A DNA stretch of 64,000 bases, from contig JACDED010000002.1 in assembly GCA_013816615.1 (NCBI GenBank), forward strand, positions 1-64,000. The letters are read 5' to 3'. Positions 29,955 through 37,976 of the stretch are shown here, one piece after another. The position numbers were made by a program, and so were the translations under genes. The notes beneath the pieces were generated by a model. That model saw nothing but the letters and a program-made list of their open reading frames with translations. It was not told where the DNA came from and did no database searches. Position 1 is the stretch's first letter. Each line of letters begins with the position of its first letter. This DNA comes from Bacteroidota bacterium. Its GTDB lineage: Bacteria > Bacteroidota > Bacteroidia > B-17B0 > Aurantibacillaceae.

Positions 29955-31907
29955 TTATCTGCCCAAATCGCTTATTCGGGAGAAAATAATTTTAAGATCA
30001 TTCTCAACTTTATAATCTTTAGAGTAATTTAAATACGATTTGTTGATGCGCTCTTCAGAGATCTCACCACGAAGAATATCAGACGGTGTTAAGATAGAAG
30101 GACGAATAGATGGCAGATCTTTTCTAGGACTTTTCCCATAACCCACCCACGAATAAATACCTACCAGCACTTTAAGCACGTTGGCAATAAAATTAAATTT
30201 ATTCTTTTGAAACCACATAAGGATCCAGAAAAATAATAAAGCAACCGCACTAACAATAAGGTCCAATAATCTTTTCTTACGCCTGTTCTCCGGCCTTCCC
30301 ACATTATTTACATCTATTACATAAAGATCCCCCGCTGTATCAATACTATTACTACCAATAATAGAGAGGCTTTCGGGCGGTGCAATTTTAAATTCAACAC
30401 CTTTTGTAACTAAGGTGATCATCTTGTCAATAATTTCCTGGGATGAAATATCGCGTGCGCAAAAAATAATTTCATTCAACTGATGAACATCAATTGCCTC
30501 GTTGATCTGGTGAAAATGGCCAATGTAAGCTGTGTTCCTTATACCATTGTTTTCGCTGCTGATAAAACCAATAAACTCTGATTGGATATTGGTTTTTTTA
30601 AGGATATCATTTACACGGTTAAACTCTAATTCGCTACCAATAATGGCAATGCGCGCATTTGTTTTATAACCACCAATTTTAAATTTTTTGATCTTTGCTA
30701 AGTGATATATGAAACGTGTAATTAAATAAATTACTAAAGTAGAGGCTGAGCCAATTAAAATAAGCGCCCTCGAAAAACGATAATATTCAGGTAACAACGA
30801 ATACACAATTAAAATAAATGCAGTACCCGCCAACACACCTCTAATTACTTTTGTTAAGCGCAAAGGTACATCATAACCGCCGCTCAGGTAAACAAAGAAC
30901 ATCCAAACCAAGGTATAAATTGGGAAGAAAAAATCTATTATCTCTTTAGAATAAAAATTTGGAAAGAGCTTAAAATGCGTTTCATAAACGTTTTTACAAA
31001 GGTATAATCCTAAAAGCGCTAAGGTAAAATCGATTGCCGGAAAAAACCATTGTTTTATAAAGCGCGCTGTAATAGCTGCTGCAGCTCTTAAATAAATAGC
31101 AAAGTAAATTAAAAAGCCAAAGGTGCGCGCGTGGTTTTGGCTAAAATGTTTTTGCGCAAAAATGGCCATTGCTTTGTAAAAAACAATTACATAGTTAACA
31201 CTGCTTTTTTTAGTGCTCTCGCCTTTGTAATGAATGATACTGCTATCGGCAAAATAATAATTCTTATATCCTCCTTGTGTAATTCGGTAAGACAGATCGA
31301 TATCTTCACCATACATAAAAAAAGTTTCATCAAGCAAACCCACTTTATCCAAAGCTTCTTTACGCATAAGCATAAAAGCCCCGCTCAAAATATCTATTTG
31401 ATGGTTTTTATTTTTATTGAGAAAAGTTAAATGGTATTGCCCGAATTTTTTTGAGCCCGGAAACAGTTTTGCAAGACCAAAGATCTTATAAAAAGCAACG
31501 GCAGGTGTTGGCAGTCCACGCTTACTTTCAGGCAAAAAATTTCCCTTTCCGTCAAGCATTTTAATGCCAAGTCCGCCCGCATCAGGGTGGGTTTCCATAA
31601 AAGCAAGGGTTTTTTCAAAAGTGTCTTCCTGTACCACCGTATCGGGGTTAAGTAAAAGCACATATTTGCCTTTAGCTACGTTTATACCCTGGTTATTGGC
31701 AACCGAAAAGCCGGTATTGTTGCTGTTTGCAATTAATTTTACATTGGGGAATTTTTCGCGGATCAGAGCAATAGAGCCATCTACAGAGTTATTGTCTACA
31801 ACAATTACCTCAGCATCTGTGTTTTTTAACGCTTTAAAAACCGAAAAAAGGCACTGCTCTAAAAAGTGCTTAACATTGTAATTAACTATGATTATAGACA
31901 GCTGCAG
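29955..31907 (-). CDS. Family 2 glycosyltransferase fused to a polyprenyl glycosylphosphotransferase-like C-terminal region (probable CTG or other non-canonical start)
   Basis: Upstream of the track ORF the same frame reads L-Q-LSIIIVNYNVKHFLEQCLFSVFKALKNTDAEVIVVDNNSVDGS..., the conserved GT2 N-terminus; C-terminal CoA-binding-like region and KRLLDLIVSAVALL. Confidence 0.82.
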   Translation of the reverse strand: MQLSIIIVNYNVKHFLEQCLFSVFKALKNTDAEVIVVDNNSVDGSIALIREKFPNVKLIANSNNTGFSVANNQGINVAKGKYVLLLNPDTVVQEDTFEKTLAFMETHPDAGGLGIKMLDGKGNFLPESKRGLPTPAVAFYKIFGLAKLFPGSKKFGQYHLTFLNKNKNHQIDILSGAFMLMRKEALDKVGLLDETFFMYGEDIDLSYRITQGGYKNYYFADSSIIHYKGESTKKSSVNYVIVFYKAMAIFAQKHFSQNHARTFGFLIYFAIYLRAAAAITARFIKQWFFPAIDFTLALLGLYLCKNVYETHFKLFPNFYSKEIIDFFFPIYTLVWMFFVYLSGGYDVPLRLTKVIRGVLAGTAFILIVYSLLPEYYRFSRALILIGSASTLVIYLITRFIYHLAKIKKFKIGGYKTNARIAIIGSELEFNRVNDILKKTNIQSEFIGFISSENNGIRNTAYIGHFHQINEAIDVHQLNEIIFCARDISSQEIIDKMITLVTKGVEFKIAPPESLSIIGSNSIDTAGDLYVIDVNNVGRPENRRKKRLLDLIVSAVALLFFWILMWFQKNKFNFIANVLKVLVGIYSWVGYGKSPRKDLPSIRPSILTPSDILRGEISEERINKSYLNYSKDYKVENDLKIIFSRISDLGR

Positions 31908-32013
31908 ACGTATAAACGTTAATCCACTAAAATAATTATAATTGTTTAAATAATTTTTTTTTTTACATTTGCATTCTCAAAAAATAGTTCTATCCGCTAT
32001 TTTAAAGGAATTT

Positions 32014-32087
32014 GGTCCCATAGCTCAGCTGGATAGAGCACAGGTTTTCTAAACCTGCGGCCGCTGGTTCGAATCCAGCTGGGATCA
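32014..32087 (+). tRNA. tRNA-Arg (anticodon TCT)
   Basis: Cloverleaf resolved by hand: acceptor GGTCCCA/TGGGATC, anticodon arm CAGGT-TTTCTAA-ACCTG, T arm GCTGG-TTCGAAT-CCAGC; CCA not encoded. Confidence 0.95.
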
Positions 32088-32102
32088 CAGCAAATGCAAA
32101 AG

Positions 32103-32127
32103 GCTACTCGAAGGAGTAGCTTTTTTT
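32103..32127 (+). terminator. Rho-independent terminator of tRNA-Arg
   Basis: GCTACTC-GAAG-GAGTAGC followed by TTTTTTT. Confidence 0.85.
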
Positions 32128-32187
32128 GTTTTGAGGAAACGCACGAAAACGTAGTTTTCAGTAAGTTGACGAAAAACAAAAATAATT

Positions 32188-32365
32188 TTCCGAAGGAAAA
32201 TGCTTTTGTATTTACAGCTTTGAGAAACCTGGATCTGCTTTAGCAAATCCACTACATTTCCTCCACCGTCGCTTCGCGCCACCTCCTCCAAAGGAGGACA
32301 CTATTTGCCTAAAAAATTCCGAAGGAAAATGCTTTTGCATTTACAACTTTCGTTCACAATGGATC
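32188..32365. repeat. Imperfect direct repeat pair (32188-32235 and 32317-32365)
   Basis: TTCCGAAGGAAAATGCTTTTG(T/C)ATTTACA(G/A)CTTT...GGATC in both. Confidence 0.75.
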
Positions 32366-32419
32366 AACGGTAGTTAATCTCCGAATGATGCTTCGACTCC
32401 GCTCAGCATGCCACTTTAT

Positions 32420-32497
32420 CGTCATTGCGAGCGATAGCGAAGCAATCTAACACATAAAGGTTTGAGATTGCTTCGTCGTTACCTCCTCGCAAAGACG
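32420..32497. repeat. Palindromic intergenic repeat (GTCATTGCGAG...GAAGCAATCT type)
   Basis: CGTCATTGCGAGCGATAGCGAAGCAATCT facing AGATTGCTTCGTCGTTACCTCCTCGCAAAGACG. Confidence 0.85.
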
Positions 32498-32553
32498 AAC
32501 TTCGACATTTTAACCCTTCGCCTGACATTCATTAATACATAAATATTCTTTTC

Positions 32554-32776
32554 TTGGGCGTTGCCTCCGGCCCGGGCTAAAGTTTATCCTGAGCCTGACG
32601 AAGGGCTACTCGCTTTTTTTATTTCGCTATCGCTGCATAAAAAAGAGCTCAAACAAGCGCTCTATCCCTACGCTATACACTATAGTTGCGTTAGGGATTG
32701 CAGCAGATATCCTTTTTATGATTTTTGAAATTATAAAAAGATAGCAGCGAAAAGCCCGGCCGAAGGCAACGCCCAA
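32554..32776. repeat. MITE-like element with terminal inverted repeats
   Basis: TTGGGCGTTGCCTCCGGCCCGGGCT at left; AGCCCGGCCGAAGGCAACGCCCAA at right (one substitution, one indel). Confidence 0.85.
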
Positions 32777-32826
32777 AAAATAGTTAAATGAATTCTTCGA
32801 AATAACTTATTTGTTTATTAAACGCG

Positions 32827-33645
32827 TTAATGCTTCGCGATAAAAAAATTGTTCTTTAAATTCTCTTTATTGTATCGCATGGGTAAATTGGTTTCAAGGT
32901 CAATTAACGCGCAACCGGCCTCTTCGAGTATACATTGCCCTGCGGCGGTATCCCATTCCATTGTAATGCCCAGGCGCAGGTATTCATGCGCTTTACCCTC
33001 TGCTACCCAACATTGTTTTATACTACTACCAACGTTAATAGTTTCCACTTCGCTGTATACATTTTTTAGTTTATCAATGTGTTGATTGAGCTCTCTGCTA
33101 AGATGCGAGCGGCTTGCAACTACAGTATACTTTTTTGGGAGTTTTTGTAAAGGTAATTTTTTTGCTGCCAGAATTAAATTGTCAACTAATGTATCTTCCT
33201 TTTTATTTATCTCTGTAATTGTATCGTGTTGTGAAACTTTAAAGCTGCCGTTAGTTTTAGAAGCAAAATAAATTTCTTTGCTCACCGGCGAATAGATCAC
33301 ACCAATAACAGGTACATTGTTTTCTACTAAAGCAATGTTAACCGTAAACTCACCGTTGCGCTTTACAAATTCTTTTGTGCCATCCAGTGGATCAACCAGC
33401 CAAACATGCGTCCAGGTTTTACGGATCTTATGGTCTAAAATCGTTTCTTCTTCGCTTATAATTGGAATGTTTGCTGGTGTAAGTGTTTTAATAATAGAGT
33501 CGCTCGCGCCTTTATCTGCCAGTGTTACAGGAGTATTATCGCTTTTGGTTTGGACAAAGAAATCGGTGTCGTAGATCTTTAAGATCTCATCGCCCGCTTT
33601 GAGTGCTGCGGTAATTGCCAATTTTAAAAGTGCATTATAATCCAT
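32827..33645 (-). CDS. cysQ: 3'(2'),5'-bisphosphate nucleotidase CysQ
   Basis: Inositol monophosphatase fold: WLVDPLDGTKEFVKRNGEFTVNIALVE, MEWDTAAGQCILEEAG. Confidence 0.94.
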   Translation of the reverse strand: MDYNALLKLAITAALKAGDEILKIYDTDFFVQTKSDNTPVTLADKGASDSIIKTLTPANIPIISEEETILDHKIRKTWTHVWLVDPLDGTKEFVKRNGEFTVNIALVENNVPVIGVIYSPVSKEIYFASKTNGSFKVSQHDTITEINKKEDTLVDNLILAAKKLPLQKLPKKYTVVASRSHLSRELNQHIDKLKNVYSEVETINVGSSIKQCWVAEGKAHEYLRLGITMEWDTAAGQCILEEAGCALIDLETNLPMRYNKENLKNNFFIAKH

Positions 33646-34282
33646 TCAATTCTTTGTTTAAGATTTTGTTGATATCGTTGGGTCGACTAACGATCATAAT
33701 GTGAGAGCCCTGTGGAATTAAATGAAAGTTACTGCTTTTTTTATAAGGCAAAAGCCAATCTGCAGTGCCATGAATCCGTATAAAATTTCCATTACTGGTT
33801 TTTCTATCCCACTGTACAATATAATTAATACAAATTGGGAAATAATTTTCAGGCATTTGATTGATCATTTCAAAAAACAAACGATCGAATGATCTTTTAA
33901 AACCAATAAGCCTTCGTTTAGACCTGGCCAGTGAACGGATCATCTTATCTGAAAATAATTTGTGCACCGGAAAAATTCTCAAAGTTTTTAAAAGCAAAGG
34001 AAATTCAGAATTATCCCTACACGACGAGATTAAAATTACTTTTTTTGTTTGTATCTGTTCTGCGATCTCTGAACACAGCATGCCTCCAAACGAAACGCCC
34101 ATAAGGTTTACGGGCGAACTTACATCTATTTGCTCAATAAATTTTGTTGCATAATCTTTTAAAGTGTATTCTTTTTTCGGTTCCGGCCAATTCAAAACTT
34201 TTATTTCATAATTTTGAATAGAAATATTTTGAAATAATTCCTTAGTAGTTCCTAAACCGGGTATGGCATAAATTATTTCCAA
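33635..34282 (-). CDS. Alpha/beta hydrolase
   Basis: AIPGLGTTKELF, nucleophile elbow GVSFGG, HGTADWLLP. Confidence 0.8.
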   Translation of the reverse strand: MEIIYAIPGLGTTKELFQNISIQNYEIKVLNWPEPKKEYTLKDYATKFIEQIDVSSPVNLMGVSFGGMLCSEIAEQIQTKKVILISSCRDNSEFPLLLKTLRIFPVHKLFSDKMIRSLARSKRRLIGFKRSFDRLFFEMINQMPENYFPICINYIVQWDRKTSNGNFIRIHGTADWLLPYKKSSNFHLIPQGSHIMIVSRPNDINKILNKELNGL

Positions 34283-34283
34283 T

Positions 34284-35882
34284 CTATTTTATTTTTTTCA
34301 ATACAAAAAAAGTGTCTGTTTTAAAAGGCACAAAACGTTGATAGGTGTATGTTTTAAAAATTTCGTACTCTTTTACAGGCCGCCTTGTAATTAAACAGAT
34401 CTTATCATCCAGGTGATCCCAGTTTATCCAGTTAATGTTATTGTCACTCCTGTCCCATAACTGGTACTCAAAACCGGCGCTAACTCTTTCTGGAATTATT
34501 TTATCATTAACAGCTAATTCATTCAGCATTTTGTTTTTTAATCGCGCAGCAGTAAAATAATCTTTTGTTGCGAGAACAGAGAAACAAAAAATAAAAGCAA
34601 AAATAATGACGGACGCTTTAAATGATCTTTGCGAATACAAAAGTGTATTGCTCATTAAAAGAACTAATGCAAATAACCCAAAGAAAATACAATACCTGTC
34701 AAAGGATGAATCAGCAATGCCTATTAAAATTAAATACAGAATTAAAATGGCCAATATTATTTGCTTTGATGGCGACATTTCTTTTATCCTTTTCCATTTA
34801 GCAGCACCGATTAAAAAAGCAAATAAAAAATAGCCGGCGTAAAAAAGGATCATTAACAATACAAAAAGCAAGGTGCTTGTAGCATGAAGGTCGGTAGCAT
34901 AGATCATGAGCATGTCAACCGTAGATTCAATACCTACACCAACATTAATGATAATATCACCCAAGGCGTGTTCTTTAAAGTTTAAATAGAAATACAAGCC
35001 AAACGTTGCCGAAACAATTGCCAATACATATCTGTTTGCTTTTTTTATTCTTTCAAAAAAGAAAGGTGCTGTTAACACCAAAACAAGCAATAACCATAGG
35101 CCGCTATTTTTAATGATCATAAATGTTTTAGTAATAGCTCTTGGAATGGTTTCTATTCCGATTGGCATTTTTGTTGGAGATAAAAATAAACCCTGGTAAC
35201 TCCAGTCCCAGCGGAACCGTGAGGATTCAAAAAGCTCAAATAAATAAAGAACCGTAAGTCCGCAGGCAAATAAAACAAATGGCAATATCCATTTTTTTGG
35301 CGATCTAAGGTTATTAATTAGTTCAACAAATACGTAGGCTAAAAATAATGCAAGCCCCAATTGTCTTGTTAAGGTTGCCAAAACAGCAAACGAAAAAAAT
35401 AATAACAGGTTGTGCCATTTTTTTTCAAGAAAATATTCGTTCAAATAATAAAAAGCCAGAAAAGAAAAATTAAAAAAAGTAAGATCCGTCATAAATGAAT
35501 TAAAAATATTCATGTAAAAGGGATTAAAAATTATAAAGGCACAAACCAAAGCAGAAATAGATGCTTTGTTTTTTTTGCAGAAGAATTTGTAAAGATGAAA
35601 TAGGGTTATTATACATAAGAACATATTTGCAAGGCGCAAAACAGTAAAAGAAAAGTCAAACAGTTTTACGAAAACAACCCCGAGTAAGGCGTGCGAATAA
35701 AGTGTCATAGCGGGCCATAAACCAATTACAAATTCATTATACTTATTAAAATGGTAAACCGATTTTGCGTAAGCCCAATCGTCATTTAAAGCAAAATCGC
35801 CTACAGGATAAATAAATAATTCAACAAGAAATAAAACAAGGAGCACTAAAAGAAAAGACTTGTATTTTTTTAAGAACTGCAA
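34284..35882 (-). CDS. Polytopic membrane protein, ArnT/PMT-like (GT39/GT83-like) glycosyltransferase
   Basis: FALNDDWAYAKSVYHF near first TM; about 10+ TM segments. Confidence 0.7.
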   Translation of the reverse strand: MQFLKKYKSFLLVLLVLFLVELFIYPVGDFALNDDWAYAKSVYHFNKYNEFVIGLWPAMTLYSHALLGVVFVKLFDFSFTVLRLANMFLCIITLFHLYKFFCKKNKASISALVCAFIIFNPFYMNIFNSFMTDLTFFNFSFLAFYYLNEYFLEKKWHNLLLFFSFAVLATLTRQLGLALFLAYVFVELINNLRSPKKWILPFVLFACGLTVLYLFELFESSRFRWDWSYQGLFLSPTKMPIGIETIPRAITKTFMIIKNSGLWLLLVLVLTAPFFFERIKKANRYVLAIVSATFGLYFYLNFKEHALGDIIINVGVGIESTVDMLMIYATDLHATSTLLFVLLMILFYAGYFLFAFLIGAAKWKRIKEMSPSKQIILAILILYLILIGIADSSFDRYCIFFGLFALVLLMSNTLLYSQRSFKASVIIFAFIFCFSVLATKDYFTAARLKNKMLNELAVNDKIIPERVSAGFEYQLWDRSDNNINWINWDHLDDKICLITRRPVKEYEIFKTYTYQRFVPFKTDTFFVLKKIK

Positions 35883-35893
35883 ATTATTGACGG

Positions 35894-36271
35894 CTATTTT
35901 GTTTCGACCTCAAAACCTTTGTTTTTCCAGTCACCAAACCCTTTTTCGAGATTAATAACTTCTTTAAATCCTTGCTTTTGCATAAGCTCTGCGCAGTCAA
36001 TGCTTCGCCCACCACCCGCGCAATAAATAAGATAGCTTTTATTTTTATCTAATTTTTCAATATTCGTTTCAGCGTTCTTATCTAAAAAATCAATTTGTGT
36101 TGCGCCTTTTATCATGCCTTTACTTTTGATCTCATCGTTAGTTCGAAGATCGATCAAAACATATTTCTTTTCATCAATTAATTTTTTGAAAGCAACAGCG
36201 TCCACATTTTTTATTTGTGCGAAAATTGAAAAAGAAAAGAACAAGAGAAAAACCGCGCCTAATTTCTTCAT
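35894..36271 (-). CDS. Secreted rhodanese-like domain protein
   Basis: YVLIDLRTNDEIKSKGMIKGATQIDF, active-site loop CAGGGRS; start at MKKLGAVF. Confidence 0.9.
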   Translation of the reverse strand: MKKLGAVFLLFFSFSIFAQIKNVDAVAFKKLIDEKKYVLIDLRTNDEIKSKGMIKGATQIDFLDKNAETNIEKLDKNKSYLIYCAGGGRSIDCAELMQKQGFKEVINLEKGFGDWKNKGFEVETK

Positions 36272-36273
36272 AA

Positions 36274-36696
36274 TTATATTGATTTGTCTTCTAGTGCCAA
36301 AAGCCATTCTACAGCATTGTCCTTGTTTTCAAACATACGCATGTGCATGTTTTGCTGACGGGCAAAGCTGATAATAAAGTTAATTAAGATGCGGTGAGCA
36401 AGCGACTTTATAATTACAGCGCTGCCCAAAGTCATTTTATTTGTTTCGGGCAGAGTAGAAAATTCCCTGGCTTCTTTTGCAATAGTAGTATAACGTCCGG
36501 ATTCTGTTAAGACGCGTAGTTTGTTTTTACCGTCAAATTTCGCCTTTAAAAAAGCGTGATGTTCTTTGGCATCGGTAAGTGTAACTTCAGAATTATCATC
36601 CAGCTTAATAAATATAATTCCATTGTCCCAAAACTCGGTAATAGAAGCACGGCTCCGGTGCGACTCAAGTATTATATATTTTTCTGTTAGAGTCAA
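36274..36696 (-). CDS. STAS/SpoIIAA-like small protein
   Basis: 140 aa; C-terminal MFENKDNAVEWLLALE typical of Bacteroidota STAS-like proteins. Confidence 0.65.
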   Translation of the reverse strand: MTLTEKYIILESHRSRASITEFWDNGIIFIKLDDNSEVTLTDAKEHHAFLKAKFDGKNKLRVLTESGRYTTIAKEAREFSTLPETNKMTLGSAVIIKSLAHRILINFIISFARQQNMHMRMFENKDNAVEWLLALEDKSI

Positions 36697-36709
36697 AATG
36701 TATGTATAT

Positions 36710-36744
36710 CAAAGATAATAATTAATTGACCCGGCGAACAAAAA
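36710..36744 (-). promoter_or_regulatory. Bacteroidota-type promoter for 36274..36696
   Basis: Minus strand TTTTTG-N21-TATCTTTG (TTTG / TAnnTTTG consensus), 13 nt before ATG. Confidence 0.6.
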
Positions 36745-36758
36745 TTAACCTAAAGTAA

Positions 36759-37949
36759 TTAAGAAACACGCTTTAACAACGCCATGTAAAAGCCGTCAAA
36801 TCCTTGGCTTGGAAGGATGGTACGCTCTTTTACAAACTCGAAATTAGCATTGTTTGTTAAAAACAGATCCACTTGTTTTCTGTTCTCGCTTGGTAAAATG
36901 CTACAGGTGCTGTAAACCAATTCGCCACCGGGTTTTACCATTATTGAATAATCTGAAATAATTTTTTGTTGCAGAGTTTTTGTGCGTTCAATCACCTCAG
37001 CATTTAACTTCCATTTAGCGTCAGGATTTCTTTTGATCACACCAAGGCCACTGCAAGGAACATCTAATAATACTTTATCTGCTTTTCCTTCCAAACGTTT
37101 TATGGTTTTAGAATCTTCTATCACGCGTGTTTCAATATTAAAGACACCCGCACGCTTAGCGCGTTTTTTTAATTCTTCCAGCTTAAATCCTTCCACATCC
37201 ATACTTACCAGCTTGCCTTTATTATTCATTAAAGCGGCAATGTGTAGGCTTTTACCCCCGGCACCAGCACAGGCATCCACAACAAACTGGTTTGGCTTAG
37301 GGTCAAGAAAAGAAGTTATCTCCTGCGATCCGGCGTCCTGAACTTCGAACCAGCCTTCTTTAAAGAATTTATTCTGAAAAACATTTTCGCGCTTTACTAA
37401 TTGTAACGCGTTCGTAATTCCATCTACTTCTTTTAAAGCAATGTTTTCTTTTGTAAACTCTTCTATTAATTTTGTTGCAGATGTTTTTAAAGTGTTTGCG
37501 CGTAACACAACAGTAGCCTGGTGATTCATGGCCAGCGCTTCTTTTATCCACGCCTCTTCGCCAAGCTCATCAATTCCTAATTGCCACAACCAATCGGGAT
37601 ACGATTCATAAACCGGCAAGTTACTTTTTAAATGTTCTTTTTGTTTTTTTATCGCTTCCCTGTCAAGATCTTTAAACTCCTGCCAATCAGGAAATTCAAT
37701 TTCTTTTACTACTAACCAAACAGCTGTAATGAACCAAAAATTCTTTTGCGATTGTGCCAGTTCTGAATACAAACGAAAATTTCTTACAATGTCGTATACG
37801 GCCTCGGCTACAAAACGCCTATCTCTGCTGCCCCACTGCGGATGTGCTTTAAATAGCTTTTCAATTGCTTTATCAGCATAACGGTTCTTTACAAAAATTT
37901 CCTGGAGGGTTTCTGCAACGGAATTAACAAGGTTTTTATAGAGCTTCAT
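36759..37949 (-). CDS. RsmB/NOP-family rRNA cytosine-C5 methyltransferase
   Basis: QDAGSQEI, DACAGAGGKSLHIA, LLDVPCSGLGVIKRNPDAKW, YSTCSILPSEN. Confidence 0.93.
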   Translation of the reverse strand: MKLYKNLVNSVAETLQEIFVKNRYADKAIEKLFKAHPQWGSRDRRFVAEAVYDIVRNFRLYSELAQSQKNFWFITAVWLVVKEIEFPDWQEFKDLDREAIKKQKEHLKSNLPVYESYPDWLWQLGIDELGEEAWIKEALAMNHQATVVLRANTLKTSATKLIEEFTKENIALKEVDGITNALQLVKRENVFQNKFFKEGWFEVQDAGSQEITSFLDPKPNQFVVDACAGAGGKSLHIAALMNNKGKLVSMDVEGFKLEELKKRAKRAGVFNIETRVIEDSKTIKRLEGKADKVLLDVPCSGLGVIKRNPDAKWKLNAEVIERTKTLQQKIISDYSIMVKPGGELVYSTCSILPSENRKQVDLFLTNNANFEFVKERTILPSQGFDGFYMALLKRVS

Positions 37950-37976
37950 AATTTAATGAAGCAAAGGTAATCAGAA

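Noticed and set aside
31997-32291. Minus-strand ORFs 31997..32179 and 32085..32291
   Set aside because: They overlap tRNA-Arg, its terminator and repeat DNA; composition not protein-like
32188-32365. Possible CRISPR array (direct repeats near tRNA)
   Set aside because: Only two imperfect copies with variable ends, no regular spacers and no cas genes in the window
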